Part shown: one piece after another, positions 35,551 to 43,370 of the stretch
How positions within the stretch are numbered: the first letter of the stretch is position 1
How the letters are laid out: the number at the start of each line of letters is the position of its first letter
NCBI GenBank assembly: GCA_963696025.1
Contig: CAVOII010000014.1
Span: 744,001 to 808,000 of the forward strand
Direction of reading: 5' to 3'
Length of the DNA stretch: 64,000 bases
Source of the DNA: JABCYV01 sp963696025
GTDB taxonomy: Bacteria; Acidobacteriota; Terriglobia; Terriglobales; Acidobacteriaceae
Notes under the pieces: generated by a model
The model's database searches: none
What the model was told of the DNA's origin: nothing
What the model saw: only the letters and a program-made list of their open reading frames with translations
Made by a program: the position numbers and the translations under genes

Positions 35551-35778
35551 AAAAATATTAGCGCGCTAAGATTCGCGGCGGGACAAGCGGCCCTCTCTGA
35601 AAAAGGTGGCTTAGTGTTCCATCCCCCGGCTGCGACGGTGCGTGCGGGCGTTCAGGTGACCGCTGTAATCATCTGCCTGCAATTGAGGAACGGACTATTT
35701 GCCTTCGCTAGGTTGCCGCACGAGTCTACTCCGGTTGAGGTCTTCGCCCGAGCGCCGAACATTCCGAGAAATGGCCTG

Positions 35779-36279
35779 CTATCTGTAGTCCAACCGGAAC
35801 AATTTGCCTGCATTGTCCCCACACAACCATTCTTGGCTAGCCTCCGTGGGCTTCAGCATTTTGAATCTGCTTCCGTACTTCTTCTTGAGTAGCTCTTTGA
35901 CTTGGTGGAATCGCTGAATATTTTCGAAAAACGCCAGTTCCCGCCAAAGCTCAGCATCTCCCAGCCTGATGACTTGGTATTTTTCCCCTGCTGCTTCCGC
36001 AATATCCCACGTGAACTCAGGCTTCTCGTCATCGAGTTCCGGCAACTGGTTGACGCCTTCGATTTTCTCCTGCTTAAACCTGTCGATCCGGGCTTGCGCG
36101 CACGCTACTTCCTCTCGAAATTTCGGTAGCTCTCGAATTGCTTCTTCGTTGCCCTGCGCTGCCGCTTCCTCCGTGTCCCGAAGGTTCGGAAATAGCACCT
36201 CGCCGATTCGCCTTTGACATTGCGAGCACTCGATACTTGCGCCGCAAGCAGTGGGATCTTCCAGATCATCGAGGCTCAC
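35779..36279 (-). CDS. Hypothetical protein with a Cys pair near the N-terminus
   Basis: A 166-residue protein starting at GTG 36279 with AGGT upstream. It has ASIECSQCQRRIGEVLFPN (a CxxC knuckle that could hold a metal with other ligands), a charged helical middle (REEVACAQARIDRFKQEKIE) and a C-terminal half ending WLCGDNAGKLFRLDYR. No family is recognised. It lies 9 bases after the 43-residue frame at 36289 and may be co-transcribed. Cargo of the island; role unknown. Confidence 0.5.
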   Translation of the reverse strand: MSLDDLEDPTACGASIECSQCQRRIGEVLFPNLRDTEEAAAQGNEEAIRELPKFREEVACAQARIDRFKQEKIEGVNQLPELDDEKPEFTWDIAEAAGEKYQVIRLGDAELWRELAFFENIQRFHQVKELLKKKYGSRFKMLKPTEASQEWLCGDNAGKLFRLDYR

Positions 36280-36288
36280 CGTACCTAC

Positions 36289-36420
36289 TCATCCACACCG
36301 CGAGCAGCAGAGCAACTCCTGCCGCCAGTTTGAATACCACTTGAAGCCCCTGTGTCCAATCGCGTTCAACATTGGCTCCTCCGGCAGGGAATCCGGGGAT
36401 TTCATGGTTTCGTTGCCCAT
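36289..36420 (-). CDS. Possible 43-residue protein
   Basis: ATG 36420 is preceded by GGAGGTCAC, a strong ribosome site. The product is MGNETMKSPDSLPEEP, then a segment with GFKWYSNWRQELLCCSRCG at the end, so the C-terminus is Cys-rich. The ribosome site and the closeness to the next gene support translation; nothing is known of the function. The start abuts the ~190-bp repeat copy at 36423. Confidence 0.4.
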   Translation of the reverse strand: MGNETMKSPDSLPEEPMLNAIGHRGFKWYSNWRQELLCCSRCG

Positions 36421-36422
36421 GT

Positions 36423-36613
36423 GACCTCCTTCACCTTCCAACATACACCTCGGTCGTGCGGTCTCCGAGCCGTGAATCGCCGAATCCGGGGGTTCAGGAC
36501 CCTCCGTAAAATTGCTTTGGCACCACCTGGCTTTGCCGTGGCCGGGTTCTAGACTGGAATCGGGAGCTTTGTACCCGTAAACCCGTGTCGGGTGCCAGAA
36601 CGCCATTCTGCCG
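36423..36613 (+). repeat. ~190-bp diverged direct repeat, copy A
   Basis: Shares with 38419-38610 a series of blocks in the same order: CAACATACA, TCTCCGAGCC, TAAAATTGCTTTG, CCTGGCTTTGCCGT, GGGTTCTAGA, GGAGCTTT and GGTGCCAGAACGCC. The repeats flank the phosphoesterase gene. Neither copy is clearly coding. Confidence 0.75.
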
Positions 36614-36864
36614 GTTCGATGGCTTTTCTCTAGTTACAGCTATTTTCGTGCCATTTTCTTGATGGATCCGTGCGTGATGGAGGCTCAGGCATTGGTCGTC
36701 CTCCACGTTGACACGCGGATTCTACGAATCTACCGATGGAGTACAGGATTACCTGCCGGAATAATACCCGCGAAAACAAGAAAACCTTTGTGCCGATGAA
36801 GAGCCTTATATTGGTCGAGGTCGCATTTCCTGTCCTCTATTTTTTCGACTTTGAGAGGTGAGCA

Positions 36865-38370
36865 ATGGCATTCGATCAGATCCAGCACGTCTTCGTCTTG
36901 ATGCTTGAGAATCGTTCCTTCGACCACCTACTCGGTTTTTCTGGCATCTCCGGAACCGATCTAATCTCTGGCCTAGAAACAGCGGTGAACGGACTCTCAG
37001 GAGCAGAAACCAACGTTTACAATGGCACAGTCGCGCCGGTCTCTCAACCTGCAGATTACGCAATGGTCGTCGATCCGGGTCACGAATTCTCCGATGTGCT
37101 CTGTCAGCTGTGCGGCCCTGCCGCCAAGTACACGCCAGGTAGCACCTATCCTGCCATTGATAATTCCGGCTTTGTCGCATCTTATGCAGAGGTCTGTGCT
37201 AAAGCCAGCCAGCGAAGAGATGTCGCGGAAATATTGAAGTGCTACTCTCCGAATCAGCTCGTGGTGCTGAATGCTCTTGCGCAGGAGTTCGCGGTTTGCG
37301 ACCGTTGGCACGCCTCTATGCCGGGCCCCACTTGGCCCAACAGGATGTTTGTCCATGCAGCATCGTCGGGCGGACTCGATCACAGCCCAACTACGGCAGA
37401 AATAGCACTATGGGAGAGCGCATCGGGTTTTTCCTTCCCCAACGGAGATATTTTTGAGCGGATAAGTGTCAAGGGATGGCAACGTCGGCTCTACGCGGGC
37501 GATAACTTCCCGATGATGGCCGCGCTGAAAGGTATTCATCTCGACGACATCCGACAATACGACCATTTCTCAGCTGACTTGCAGGGAGCATTCCCCTATA
37601 ACTATGTTTTCATCGAACCGAGCTACTGCCTGCTCAATGACTACAAAGGGAGCACATCAGAGCATCCGCTCGATGATGTCAGGCTTGGCGAAGGTCTGAT
37701 CAAAGCGACCTACGAAGCTATTCGCAATTCACCCGTCTGGAAGAGCAGTGTTCTTATCATTACTTGGGACGAGCACGGCGGCTTTTTCGATCATGCCATC
37801 CCTCCTGCAGCGGTTGCACCGGGAGACACGATCCCGAATACCGGTCCTAACAAGTTCGGCTTCACGTTTGAGCAATACGGCCCGCGGGTTCCCGCGGTCA
37901 TCATTTCCCCTTGGATTCCCAAGAACGTTGTCGACCATCGCCTTTACGATCATTCTTCAATCCCGGCAACCATCGAAAAGCTGTTTGGAATGGATCCCTT
38001 GACAGAGCGCGATCGCGCCGCAAATACGTTGCTTCCACTGCTCTCTCTTGATGCAATGCGCGATGATACCCGCGCTATTCTGCCATCTCCAGCGACGTCC
38101 ACAGACGGTGGGATGCCTTCGGTGGCAATCCTGCCCTCTACCAGCTACTTTCAATTAACGCCCTCCAGACCAAATGATTCTGTTAATGAGGGCAGTCTTC
38201 CGGTCGTCATCCAGGCGGCAATGCGGCAAGATATTGAACTCTCTTGGCCCGGAGAGCGTGACCGCATCATTGCGAAAGTGGCGACCCTGAAGACCCGTTC
38301 AGATGCGGCCACCTATCTGGCGGGAGTAGCTGCCAAACTGAGCGCGGTCTCGGATCATCCTACGAATTGA
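36865..38370 (+). CDS. Phospholipase C / acid phosphatase-type phosphoesterase
   Basis: A PF04185-type phosphoesterase of 501 residues; ATG 36865 follows GAGAGGTGAGC. It opens with HVFVLMLENRSFDHLLGF, the metal-binding Glu-Asn motif of bacterial phospholipase C. It continues with FAVCDRWHASMPGPTWPNRM, IITWDEHGGFFDHAIPP (the DEHGGFFDH metal site) and a closing YDHSSIPATIEKLFG. It cleaves phosphate esters, possibly phospholipid head groups; the substrate is inferred from family only. Unlike many relatives it has no signal peptide or Tat motif at its N-terminus, so export is doubtful. It is enclosed by the diverged ~190-bp direct repeats and sits next to the far island end. Confidence 0.9.
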   Translation: MAFDQIQHVFVLMLENRSFDHLLGFSGISGTDLISGLETAVNGLSGAETNVYNGTVAPVSQPADYAMVVDPGHEFSDVLCQLCGPAAKYTPGSTYPAIDNSGFVASYAEVCAKASQRRDVAEILKCYSPNQLVVLNALAQEFAVCDRWHASMPGPTWPNRMFVHAASSGGLDHSPTTAEIALWESASGFSFPNGDIFERISVKGWQRRLYAGDNFPMMAALKGIHLDDIRQYDHFSADLQGAFPYNYVFIEPSYCLLNDYKGSTSEHPLDDVRLGEGLIKATYEAIRNSPVWKSSVLIITWDEHGGFFDHAIPPAAVAPGDTIPNTGPNKFGFTFEQYGPRVPAVIISPWIPKNVVDHRLYDHSSIPATIEKLFGMDPLTERDRAANTLLPLLSLDAMRDDTRAILPSPATSTDGGMPSVAILPSTSYFQLTPSRPNDSVNEGSLPVVIQAAMRQDIELSWPGERDRIIAKVATLKTRSDAATYLAGVAAKLSAVSDHPTN

Positions 38371-38418
38371 CGATTGAAGTTGCTCATACTCCGTTTCGGA
38401 GAGTTCGAGAACCCACGC

Positions 38419-38610
38419 GACCTCGCTCACCTTCAACATACAGTAGTGAAGTCTCCGAGCCCCGAATCACCGACACTGAGGGTTCTGGGTTCTGGATGCT
38501 TCCATAAAATTGCTTTGCCACGCCTGGCTTTGCCGTAGACGGGTTCTAGAGCCAGATCCGGAGCTTTCCACGCCCCGAGATACTGTCCGGTGCCAGAACG
38601 CCGTTGTCCG
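38419..38610 (+). repeat. ~190-bp diverged direct repeat, copy B
   Basis: Second copy of the repeat at 36423-36613, about 2.0 kb away in the same orientation. It ends about 40 bases before the right 21-bp island-end repeat. Confidence 0.75.
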
Positions 38611-38650
38611 AGTTGTCCTCACATCAAAATTTATGATAATTCGCCCGGAA

Positions 38651-38671
38651 GGTGGACAAAAAGTGGACAAG
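38651..38671 (+). repeat. 21-bp island-end repeat (right)
   Basis: Identical to 23869-23889 and in the same orientation; 56 bases inside the far att copy. Confidence 0.6.
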
Positions 38672-38727
38672 CTCCGATTCAAAAGTAGCTTGCGTTGATT
38701 CGGAGAAGGTTAGGAGCGCTATCAGAG

Positions 38728-38775
38728 GGTCTGCAAAACCTTTATACGTCGGTTCGATTCCGACCCGCGCCTCCA
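38728..38775 (+). repeat. att repeat, distal copy (tRNA-Cys 3' fragment)
   Basis: A perfect 48-bp copy of 23720-23767. The 5' half of a tRNA is absent upstream, so this is not a functional tRNA but the far attachment site of the island. Confidence 0.88.
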
Positions 38776-38818
38776 GCCTCCCAGATCCCTCGCCGCGCTC
38801 GGGATTTCGCCTGCCGGC

Positions 38819-39370
38819 TCAAGCTTCCATTGCCTCTGCCATCTCAAGCAACTTGGTGACGCTATTCCAGTTTCTGCCGGTTCCGCGTGTTTTTAGCGTT
38901 TTCTCAATGACGGCCCACGACAATTTTGGTCGTGCCATGCCATCCGGATAATACGTATAAAGCTCACGACCATCGATACGTAATTCGTCCGGATCGGTCT
39001 TTATTTTCAAAACCTGTTCCCGAGCTTCCTGGCCCGGATCACTGGCGAGGAAGGTGACCAGGAGTTTGCTCGGCTCAATGCCACGCCGTTTCGCGAATGG
39101 GTTCTTTGCAATCACGTCTTTGAGTTCAGTCGAGGTCCGGAGGATGACATCGGGACGAAACCCGTAGTTCCGCTCTATCTCGTCCTCTATACGCTTGGCC
39201 AAACGACTCAGGTCACGCTCCCCGGTCCTGAAAATGACATTGCCGCTCTGGATGTGGGTGCGTGCGTCTCGCAGTTTGAGGGATTCGTAGAGCGCACGGA
39301 GAGCGTCCATTTTGATTTTGTTGTGACCACCAACGTTGACGCCCCGGAGCATTGATATAACCACAGGCAT
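38819..39370 (-). CDS. DUF1697 family protein
   Basis: A 183-residue cytoplasmic protein. The start ATG 39370 gives MPVVISMLRGVNVGGHNKIK, the usual opening of DUF1697; longer upstream starts only add low-quality sequence. Conserved later segments are THIQSGNVIFRT, NYGFRPDVILRTSTEL, LYTYYPDGMARPKLS and GTGRNWNSVTKLLEMAE, so the protein looks complete. The molecular function is unknown. This is the first gene of the core chromosome after the island. It is transcribed toward the island end. Confidence 0.9.
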   Translation of the reverse strand: MPVVISMLRGVNVGGHNKIKMDALRALYESLKLRDARTHIQSGNVIFRTGERDLSRLAKRIEDEIERNYGFRPDVILRTSTELKDVIAKNPFAKRRGIEPSKLLVTFLASDPGQEAREQVLKIKTDPDELRIDGRELYTYYPDGMARPKLSWAVIEKTLKTRGTGRNWNSVTKLLEMAEAMEA

Positions 39371-39440
39371 GGCAAGCGAGTATAGCGCGCCAGCGGTCAC
39401 AAACTCTACGCTGTGCCGGTCAGTACGGCCAGTCACGGTA

Positions 39441-39487
39441 ACAAAAATGAAGGGGCGGGGCATCGTGCAAATGCCCGTCCCTTCATT
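39441..39487 (-). terminator. Intrinsic terminator of the DegP-type protease gene
   Basis: A long near-perfect stem (AATGAAGGGGCGGGGCAT with ATGCCCGTCCCTTCATT, two bulged G) with a loop of about 7 bases, 17 bases past the stop at 39504. On the minus strand it runs into TTCATTTTTG, a U-tract. Confidence 0.8.
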
Positions 39488-39503
39488 GCATCGCCCAACT
39501 AGC

Positions 39504-41063
39504 TTAGAAACCGCTGTCCTCGCCGTTTTCCTGCGCAGAGTGCAGCACGCGGAAAGTACTGCCACCGTTCGACCAGACCAGCACTAATGCGTCCTGTCCT
39601 TTCGGGACGCTGCTGAGCGCTTTCTGAACATCGGCCGAGTTCTGCACTGGCTTGCGATCGACTTCTATGATCACATCACCGGACTGTAGTCCTGCGTTGT
39701 CGGCCGGGCTGCCTGGCAGCACTCGCTGAATCACAGCTCCATGCAGATCGCTGGATGCCTGCACTTGCTCGCGCATCTCTGGAGTGAGATCTGCCAAGCC
39801 AATACCCCAACGGGGTTTGCCCTGGCCGGCGTCAGCGGTTTCTTTGCCTGACCGATCACGGCTTCCCATCGCCTCCAGAGTGACCGAGACTGCAACGCTC
39901 TTGCCGTCGCGCATGACTTGAAGATGGACGGTCCTGCCAGGATTCTTCTCTCCAACCACTACCTGCAGCCCCCCCGCATCGCTCACTTCGCTTCCATCGA
40001 CCTGGGTGATTACATCGCCGACTTTCAGCCCGGCTTTGGCCCCCGGTGAGTCAGACTCGACCTGGGTCACCACCGCGCCTATAGCCTTATCCATGTGGAA
40101 GAACTTCGAGTTGTCAGGGGTTACGTCCGAAATTCCGATCCCCATGTAGCCGTGCGTCACTGTGCCGAACTGGATCAGCTTTTCAACGGTAGGCCGCACG
40201 ATCTGCGTTGGGATGGCAAATCCCATGCCGGAAAAGGATCCCGAAGGCGAGATCAGAAATGTGTTGATCCCGACTACTTCACCGCGCGCGTTAACCAGCG
40301 GACCGCCAGAATTGCCGGGGTTGATGGCGGCATCCGTCTGAATGAACTCACCCGGCTTGCGGGCATCGTCCGACGATGGATTTGGACGGTTCAGCGCGCT
40401 GACAATACCGCGCGTCACCGTGAAGCGGAAGCCGAACGGGTTTCCGAACGCCAGAACGGTCTGTCCAGGGTGCAGCTTCGTTGAGTCGCCCCAAGGCGCG
40501 TTAGGCAGGTTGTGGGCGTCGACTTTGATCACCGCGAGATCGGTCAGCGAATCGGTGCCCACCACCTTAGCTGGTAGAATGCGGCGATCGCCAAGGGTGA
40601 CGCGAACGTCAGTTGCGCCATCGACCACGTGGTTGTTAGTGACGATGTAACCGTCAGGCGAGATGATCACTCCGCTGCCGAGTCCGTGTTCGACACGCGG
40701 CTGTTGCGGCCGCAACTGATGGCCAAATTGCTGACCAAAGAACTGTCCGAATGGGCTGTTTTGCAGGCCTTCCGGCAGATCGCCTCCCATCATATTGGCT
40801 TTTGCCCGTGAAGTCACGGTGACGTTCACGATGGCAGGAGTAACGCGTGCGGCCAGCGTTTCCATGGCCTGGTCGAGTGAAAGCAGTGCGCCCACATTGT
40901 TTTCGTCGAGCGGTGTTGTGGTAGGAGCAGCCATCGCGGCCTTCGCCGGCATTGCCTTCACGAAGTCATAGGTGACAACCGAACCTACCATCGCGATCGA
41001 CAAAATTGGCACGACCAGATGGCGGCCGATGACTGTTCTGCATTTTTGTATCCAGCTTTTCAT
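39504..41063 (-). CDS. DegP/HtrA-type periplasmic serine protease
   Basis: A 519-residue envelope quality-control protease. An N-terminal membrane/signal segment (about 15-33: LVVPILSIAMVGSVVTYDF) is followed by a trypsin-like domain. It contains the triad His145 (IVTNNHVVDGA), Asp175 (DSLTDLAVIK) and Ser252 (AAINPGNSGGPLV). Two PDZ domains follow (about 300-390: GYMGIGISDV...VESDSPGAKAGLKVGDVI; about 420-510: RVLPGSPADNAGLQSGDVII). This degrades or refolds damaged exported proteins. The promoter region (41090-41107) carries a palindrome almost identical to the one before the blaI gene, so repression by the neighbouring BlaI is predicted. Single transcription unit with its own terminator. Confidence 0.93.
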   Translation of the reverse strand: MKSWIQKCRTVIGRHLVVPILSIAMVGSVVTYDFVKAMPAKAAMAAPTTTPLDENNVGALLSLDQAMETLAARVTPAIVNVTVTSRAKANMMGGDLPEGLQNSPFGQFFGQQFGHQLRPQQPRVEHGLGSGVIISPDGYIVTNNHVVDGATDVRVTLGDRRILPAKVVGTDSLTDLAVIKVDAHNLPNAPWGDSTKLHPGQTVLAFGNPFGFRFTVTRGIVSALNRPNPSSDDARKPGEFIQTDAAINPGNSGGPLVNARGEVVGINTFLISPSGSFSGMGFAIPTQIVRPTVEKLIQFGTVTHGYMGIGISDVTPDNSKFFHMDKAIGAVVTQVESDSPGAKAGLKVGDVITQVDGSEVSDAGGLQVVVGEKNPGRTVHLQVMRDGKSVAVSVTLEAMGSRDRSGKETADAGQGKPRWGIGLADLTPEMREQVQASSDLHGAVIQRVLPGSPADNAGLQSGDVIIEVDRKPVQNSADVQKALSSVPKGQDALVLVWSNGGSTFRVLHSAQENGEDSGF

Positions 41064-41089
41064 TTTTTTCTATTCTCCTGTTAGTTACG

Positions 41090-41107
41090 CAACTAATGAT
41101 TTAGTTG
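41090..41107. promoter_or_regulatory. Predicted BlaI operator upstream of the DegP-type gene
   Basis: CAACTAATGATTTAGTTG: seven-base arms CAACTAA/TTAGTTG, followed by CTGATTG on the plus strand. The site before blaI (42988-43005) has the same arms and the same CTGATTG flank. A further half-site TTAGTT (41081-41086) faces it. It is centred about 35 bases upstream of the protease start codon, where a repressor would block transcription. Confidence 0.7.
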
Positions 41108-41124
41108 CTGATTGCAAAAAAAAT

Positions 41125-42564
41125 CTAAATGGACTTGGCGGTATTTTCTTGCTGGGTCCGGTTCTGCACCGGGCCGATTACAGTTACTTGCCACACGCAA
41201 AGATTCCAAACCACCGAACCCGATCCTTCATATCCTCCGGTTTCCACAAATTGGGTCCGCACAAATCTGGTTTGCACAAATTCAGTTCGCATTACCAGAA
41301 TCAGAGTCCGAGGAGCGACGGCCTGCACTGCTTCAGTGCCTCGGATCGGCATCGACTGCACCATCTCTCGTTGGTCGGCCTTGGCAGTGACGACCACTGG
41401 CTTGCTCGTTCCTGGGACAACAGATCTGGGGACGACGGATTTCGGGACGACAGATCTTGCGATTAGGGGTACGGACACTTCCGACCTTACATCAAGTTTC
41501 GCGGGAATGACCTGCGCGGCATTGTGTGCCACGCGGCCCACCTGAGCCCCGTTGCGCACGACGCCATTTCCCACTAACGGTGACGCCGCAACATCATTTT
41601 CGAACGACACCAGCCTGGGCGTGTATGACAACGCCATCAGACAGACCACCGTGACTCCCACTAACAAGGCTGGGGCTGGTCTCCATACCCCTATGGTGCT
41701 TGGACGGTTGACATCCAAGATCTGTGATACTCGCAGTGAGATATGGCGCGCGCGGTCGACGGCCGCTTGGGCTAATGAAAGTCCTCGCCGCAGAAAACTT
41801 TTCTCGGCGAGAGAGACCAGACACTCGGCATATGCTCGAGGACTGGCAGTCTTCGCCAGCACCAGGTCATCGCATGCCATTTCGCGTTCCAGCGCCAACT
41901 TCCTTTCAATAAACCAAACCACTGGATGGAAGAATAAGAGTGCAGCCAAAATCTTCTGAAGAACGTTTGTCCAATCATCCCGGCGCCGCAGATGCGCCAA
42001 TTCGTGCAACAGAATCGCATTCAATTCGCCGATGGAAAGGTCTTGCATCGCCCACGACGGAATGACGACTAGTGGCTTCACGAAGCCGATCGCGGTCGGG
42101 ACTTGCAGTTGGTCCGACACGCAGAGTTTCACAGGTCTCGATGAATTGAACTCTTCCAAAGCTTTCCGCATCGTCGAGTCCAGAGCTGCCACATCGACGG
42201 GGACGCAGGTCTTTCGCAGACAATGCAAGCGCCAGAATCCCATGCCGACTCTGACGAGACCCATTCCCGCGATGACCAGCCACGCGGCAAATATGTAAAG
42301 CGCCCATGAAGCGGAGATTATGATCTCAGACGGCTTCGCCAGTCCGGCCCCGCTCGAAGTCCAGGCGCCGAACAATGGAAGGGCCGCGATCCCCAGCAGG
42401 GCTGCGAACCAGACCGCAAAGCGCGTGCCCGAGTTCTGCCGGCCTAGGGCACGTAGCAGCACCCAGGCCAGCACCGCGATCCCAACCCCTTCAGCCACGG
42501 AGTTCAGTATTCGCTCCGAGGATAGCTGAGCCAAGGATTGCAGGTTGAGCGCGATTGCCGTCAT
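41125..42564 (-). CDS. BlaR1/MecR1-type membrane metalloprotease (M56), without penicillin-binding domain
   Basis: A 479-residue inner-membrane protease. Several membrane helices precede the zinc site: VAEGVGIAVLAWVLLRAL, FAVWFAALLGIAALPLFG and SWALYIFAAWLVIAGMGLV. HExxH is at about 187-191 (AILLHELAHLRRRDDW), and the third ligand region EREMACDD is at about 227. The ~170-residue C-terminal periplasmic part is low-complexity, with repeated SVVP units (RSVVPKSVVPRSVVPG). It is not a beta-lactam-binding domain. M56 proteases cut and inactivate their BlaI partner after a signal, but the signal here is not read by a PBP sensor. Overlaps blaI (ATGA), so co-translated. Confidence 0.88.
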   Translation of the reverse strand: MTAIALNLQSLAQLSSERILNSVAEGVGIAVLAWVLLRALGRQNSGTRFAVWFAALLGIAALPLFGAWTSSGAGLAKPSEIIISASWALYIFAAWLVIAGMGLVRVGMGFWRLHCLRKTCVPVDVAALDSTMRKALEEFNSSRPVKLCVSDQLQVPTAIGFVKPLVVIPSWAMQDLSIGELNAILLHELAHLRRRDDWTNVLQKILAALLFFHPVVWFIERKLALEREMACDDLVLAKTASPRAYAECLVSLAEKSFLRRGLSLAQAAVDRARHISLRVSQILDVNRPSTIGVWRPAPALLVGVTVVCLMALSYTPRLVSFENDVAASPLVGNGVVRNGAQVGRVAHNAAQVIPAKLDVRSEVSVPLIARSVVPKSVVPRSVVPGTSKPVVVTAKADQREMVQSMPIRGTEAVQAVAPRTLILVMRTEFVQTRFVRTQFVETGGYEGSGSVVWNLCVWQVTVIGPVQNRTQQENTAKSI

Positions 42565-42944
42565 TTCTCTTCCTTCGCTTGCAAAAGTTGCCGGAGACGC
42601 TTCAGTTCCTTGGTTTCAAGGCCCTGGTCTTCGAGAATATTCAAGACCAGCAATTCGTGAGAATTACCAAAGAATCGATTCACCAGGTGCCGGATTTCGG
42701 AGCGTGTCGCTTGTTCACGTTCCACCATTGGCTTATAAATATGGGCCCGGCCGTCTTTGACGTGTTCTACGTAACCCTTGGTTTCAAGGACGCGAATTGT
42801 CGTCAACACAGAGTTGTAGGCCAGTGGCGGCTTCTGCGTAAGCGCATCCAGCACCTGCTGGACGGTGGCCGAACCCTTTTGCCACAGCACGTCCATCAGC
42901 CGTAACTCAGCCTCCGTGAGTGTTTCAGACTTCCTGCGCGGCAC
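42561..42944 (-). CDS. BlaI/MecI-family transcriptional repressor
   Basis: A 127-residue winged-helix repressor starting at GTG 42944 behind AAGGAG. It shows the family's opening LTEAELRLMDVLWQKGSATV, the recognition region AYNSVLTTIRVLETKGYVEH, the wing KDGRAHIYKPMVEREQA and a C-terminal dimerisation helix pair (VNRFFGNSHELLVLNIL). The protease-sensitive site of BlaI lies in the C-terminal part. It is coupled to the M56 protease gene (ATGA). A palindrome 44-61 bases upstream of its start (42988-43005) is the likely autoregulatory operator, and a matching site precedes the DegP-type gene. Confidence 0.92.
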   Translation of the reverse strand: MPRRKSETLTEAELRLMDVLWQKGSATVQQVLDALTQKPPLAYNSVLTTIRVLETKGYVEHVKDGRAHIYKPMVEREQATRSEIRHLVNRFFGNSHELLVLNILEDQGLETKELKRLRQLLQAKEEK

Positions 42945-42987
42945 GCTGTCTCCTTACTTCTCTTAGACGCAATGAAGAATAGAATGT

Positions 42988-43005
42988 CAACTAAATCTTT
43001 AGTTG
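42988..43005. promoter_or_regulatory. Predicted BlaI operator upstream of blaI-blaR1
   Basis: CAACTAAATCTTTAGTTG: eight-base arms CAACTAAA/TTTAGTTG around TC, followed by CTGATTG. On the minus strand the end of the palindrome overlaps TTGACA (42985-42990), a perfect -35 match. A weaker TCTAAG lies 17 bases further, though it would leave a very short leader. Confidence 0.72.
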
Positions 43006-43129
43006 CTGATTGGAGCCGATTGGTTGCCCAAACGGCTTAACCAGATTTTCCTGAAAGTTATTGGCGGGTCATGAGATAGGGAGCGGTGGGGTACCGATTT
43101 GTCGAGTGCGAACGCCTGCGAGGGGAGTC

Positions 43130-43327
43130 TTAAGCGGCTTCCGGTGCGCTTTGCCCTTCGGCTTGCATTCGCTGCCTAAGACGCACCTTGAGCTTTTCCA
43201 GTCGCGACTGTTCCGATTGGCGCTCTTGTCTGATCGACGCGGACTTTAGCTCGCGCGGATGAAAAGAAAGCGATGCCAGGGCATCTTTGACGATTACATT
43301 ATTACCTTTGTCTATCGTATCTTTCAT
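43130..43327 (-). CDS. Small charged hypothetical protein
   Basis: A 65-residue protein from ATG 43327 behind GGAGGGAGGAGT. It opens MKDTIDKGNNVIVKDALASL and continues with SFHPRELKSASIRQERQSEQ and a basic helix (RLEKLKVRLRQRMQAEG). The heptad-like charge pattern suggests a coiled coil. The strong ribosome site is the main support. It lies upstream of blaI on the same strand, with ~125 bases between its stop and the operator. Function unknown. Confidence 0.55.
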   Translation of the reverse strand: MKDTIDKGNNVIVKDALASLSFHPRELKSASIRQERQSEQSRLEKLKVRLRQRMQAEGQSAPEAA

Positions 43328-43370
43328 ACTCCTCCCTCCGATGGAAGGTTCCGAAGTTCGTATAGAAATG

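Larger units (their letters stand above)
23720..38775. mobile_element. Genomic island integrated at tRNA-Cys
   Basis: Direct repeats of 48 bp (23720-23767 and 38728-38775, identical) bound about 15.0 kb. The first copy is the 3' end of tRNA-Cys, and a tyrosine-recombinase remnant lies just inside it, the standard layout of tRNA-targeting integrative elements. A 21-bp repeat occurs just inside each end (23869-23889, 38651-38671). The interior holds a sulfotransferase, two broken IS110 genes, a CzcA-type pump, a two-component pair, damaged hypotheticals and a phosphoesterase. No conjugation, replication or phage structural genes are seen, and the integrase is dead, so the island is now fixed unless helped in trans. 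Confidence 0.85.

Noticed and set aside
38728..38775. A second tRNA-Cys
   Set aside because: Only the 3' half is present; the D arm and 5' acceptor strand are missing. It is the att copy.
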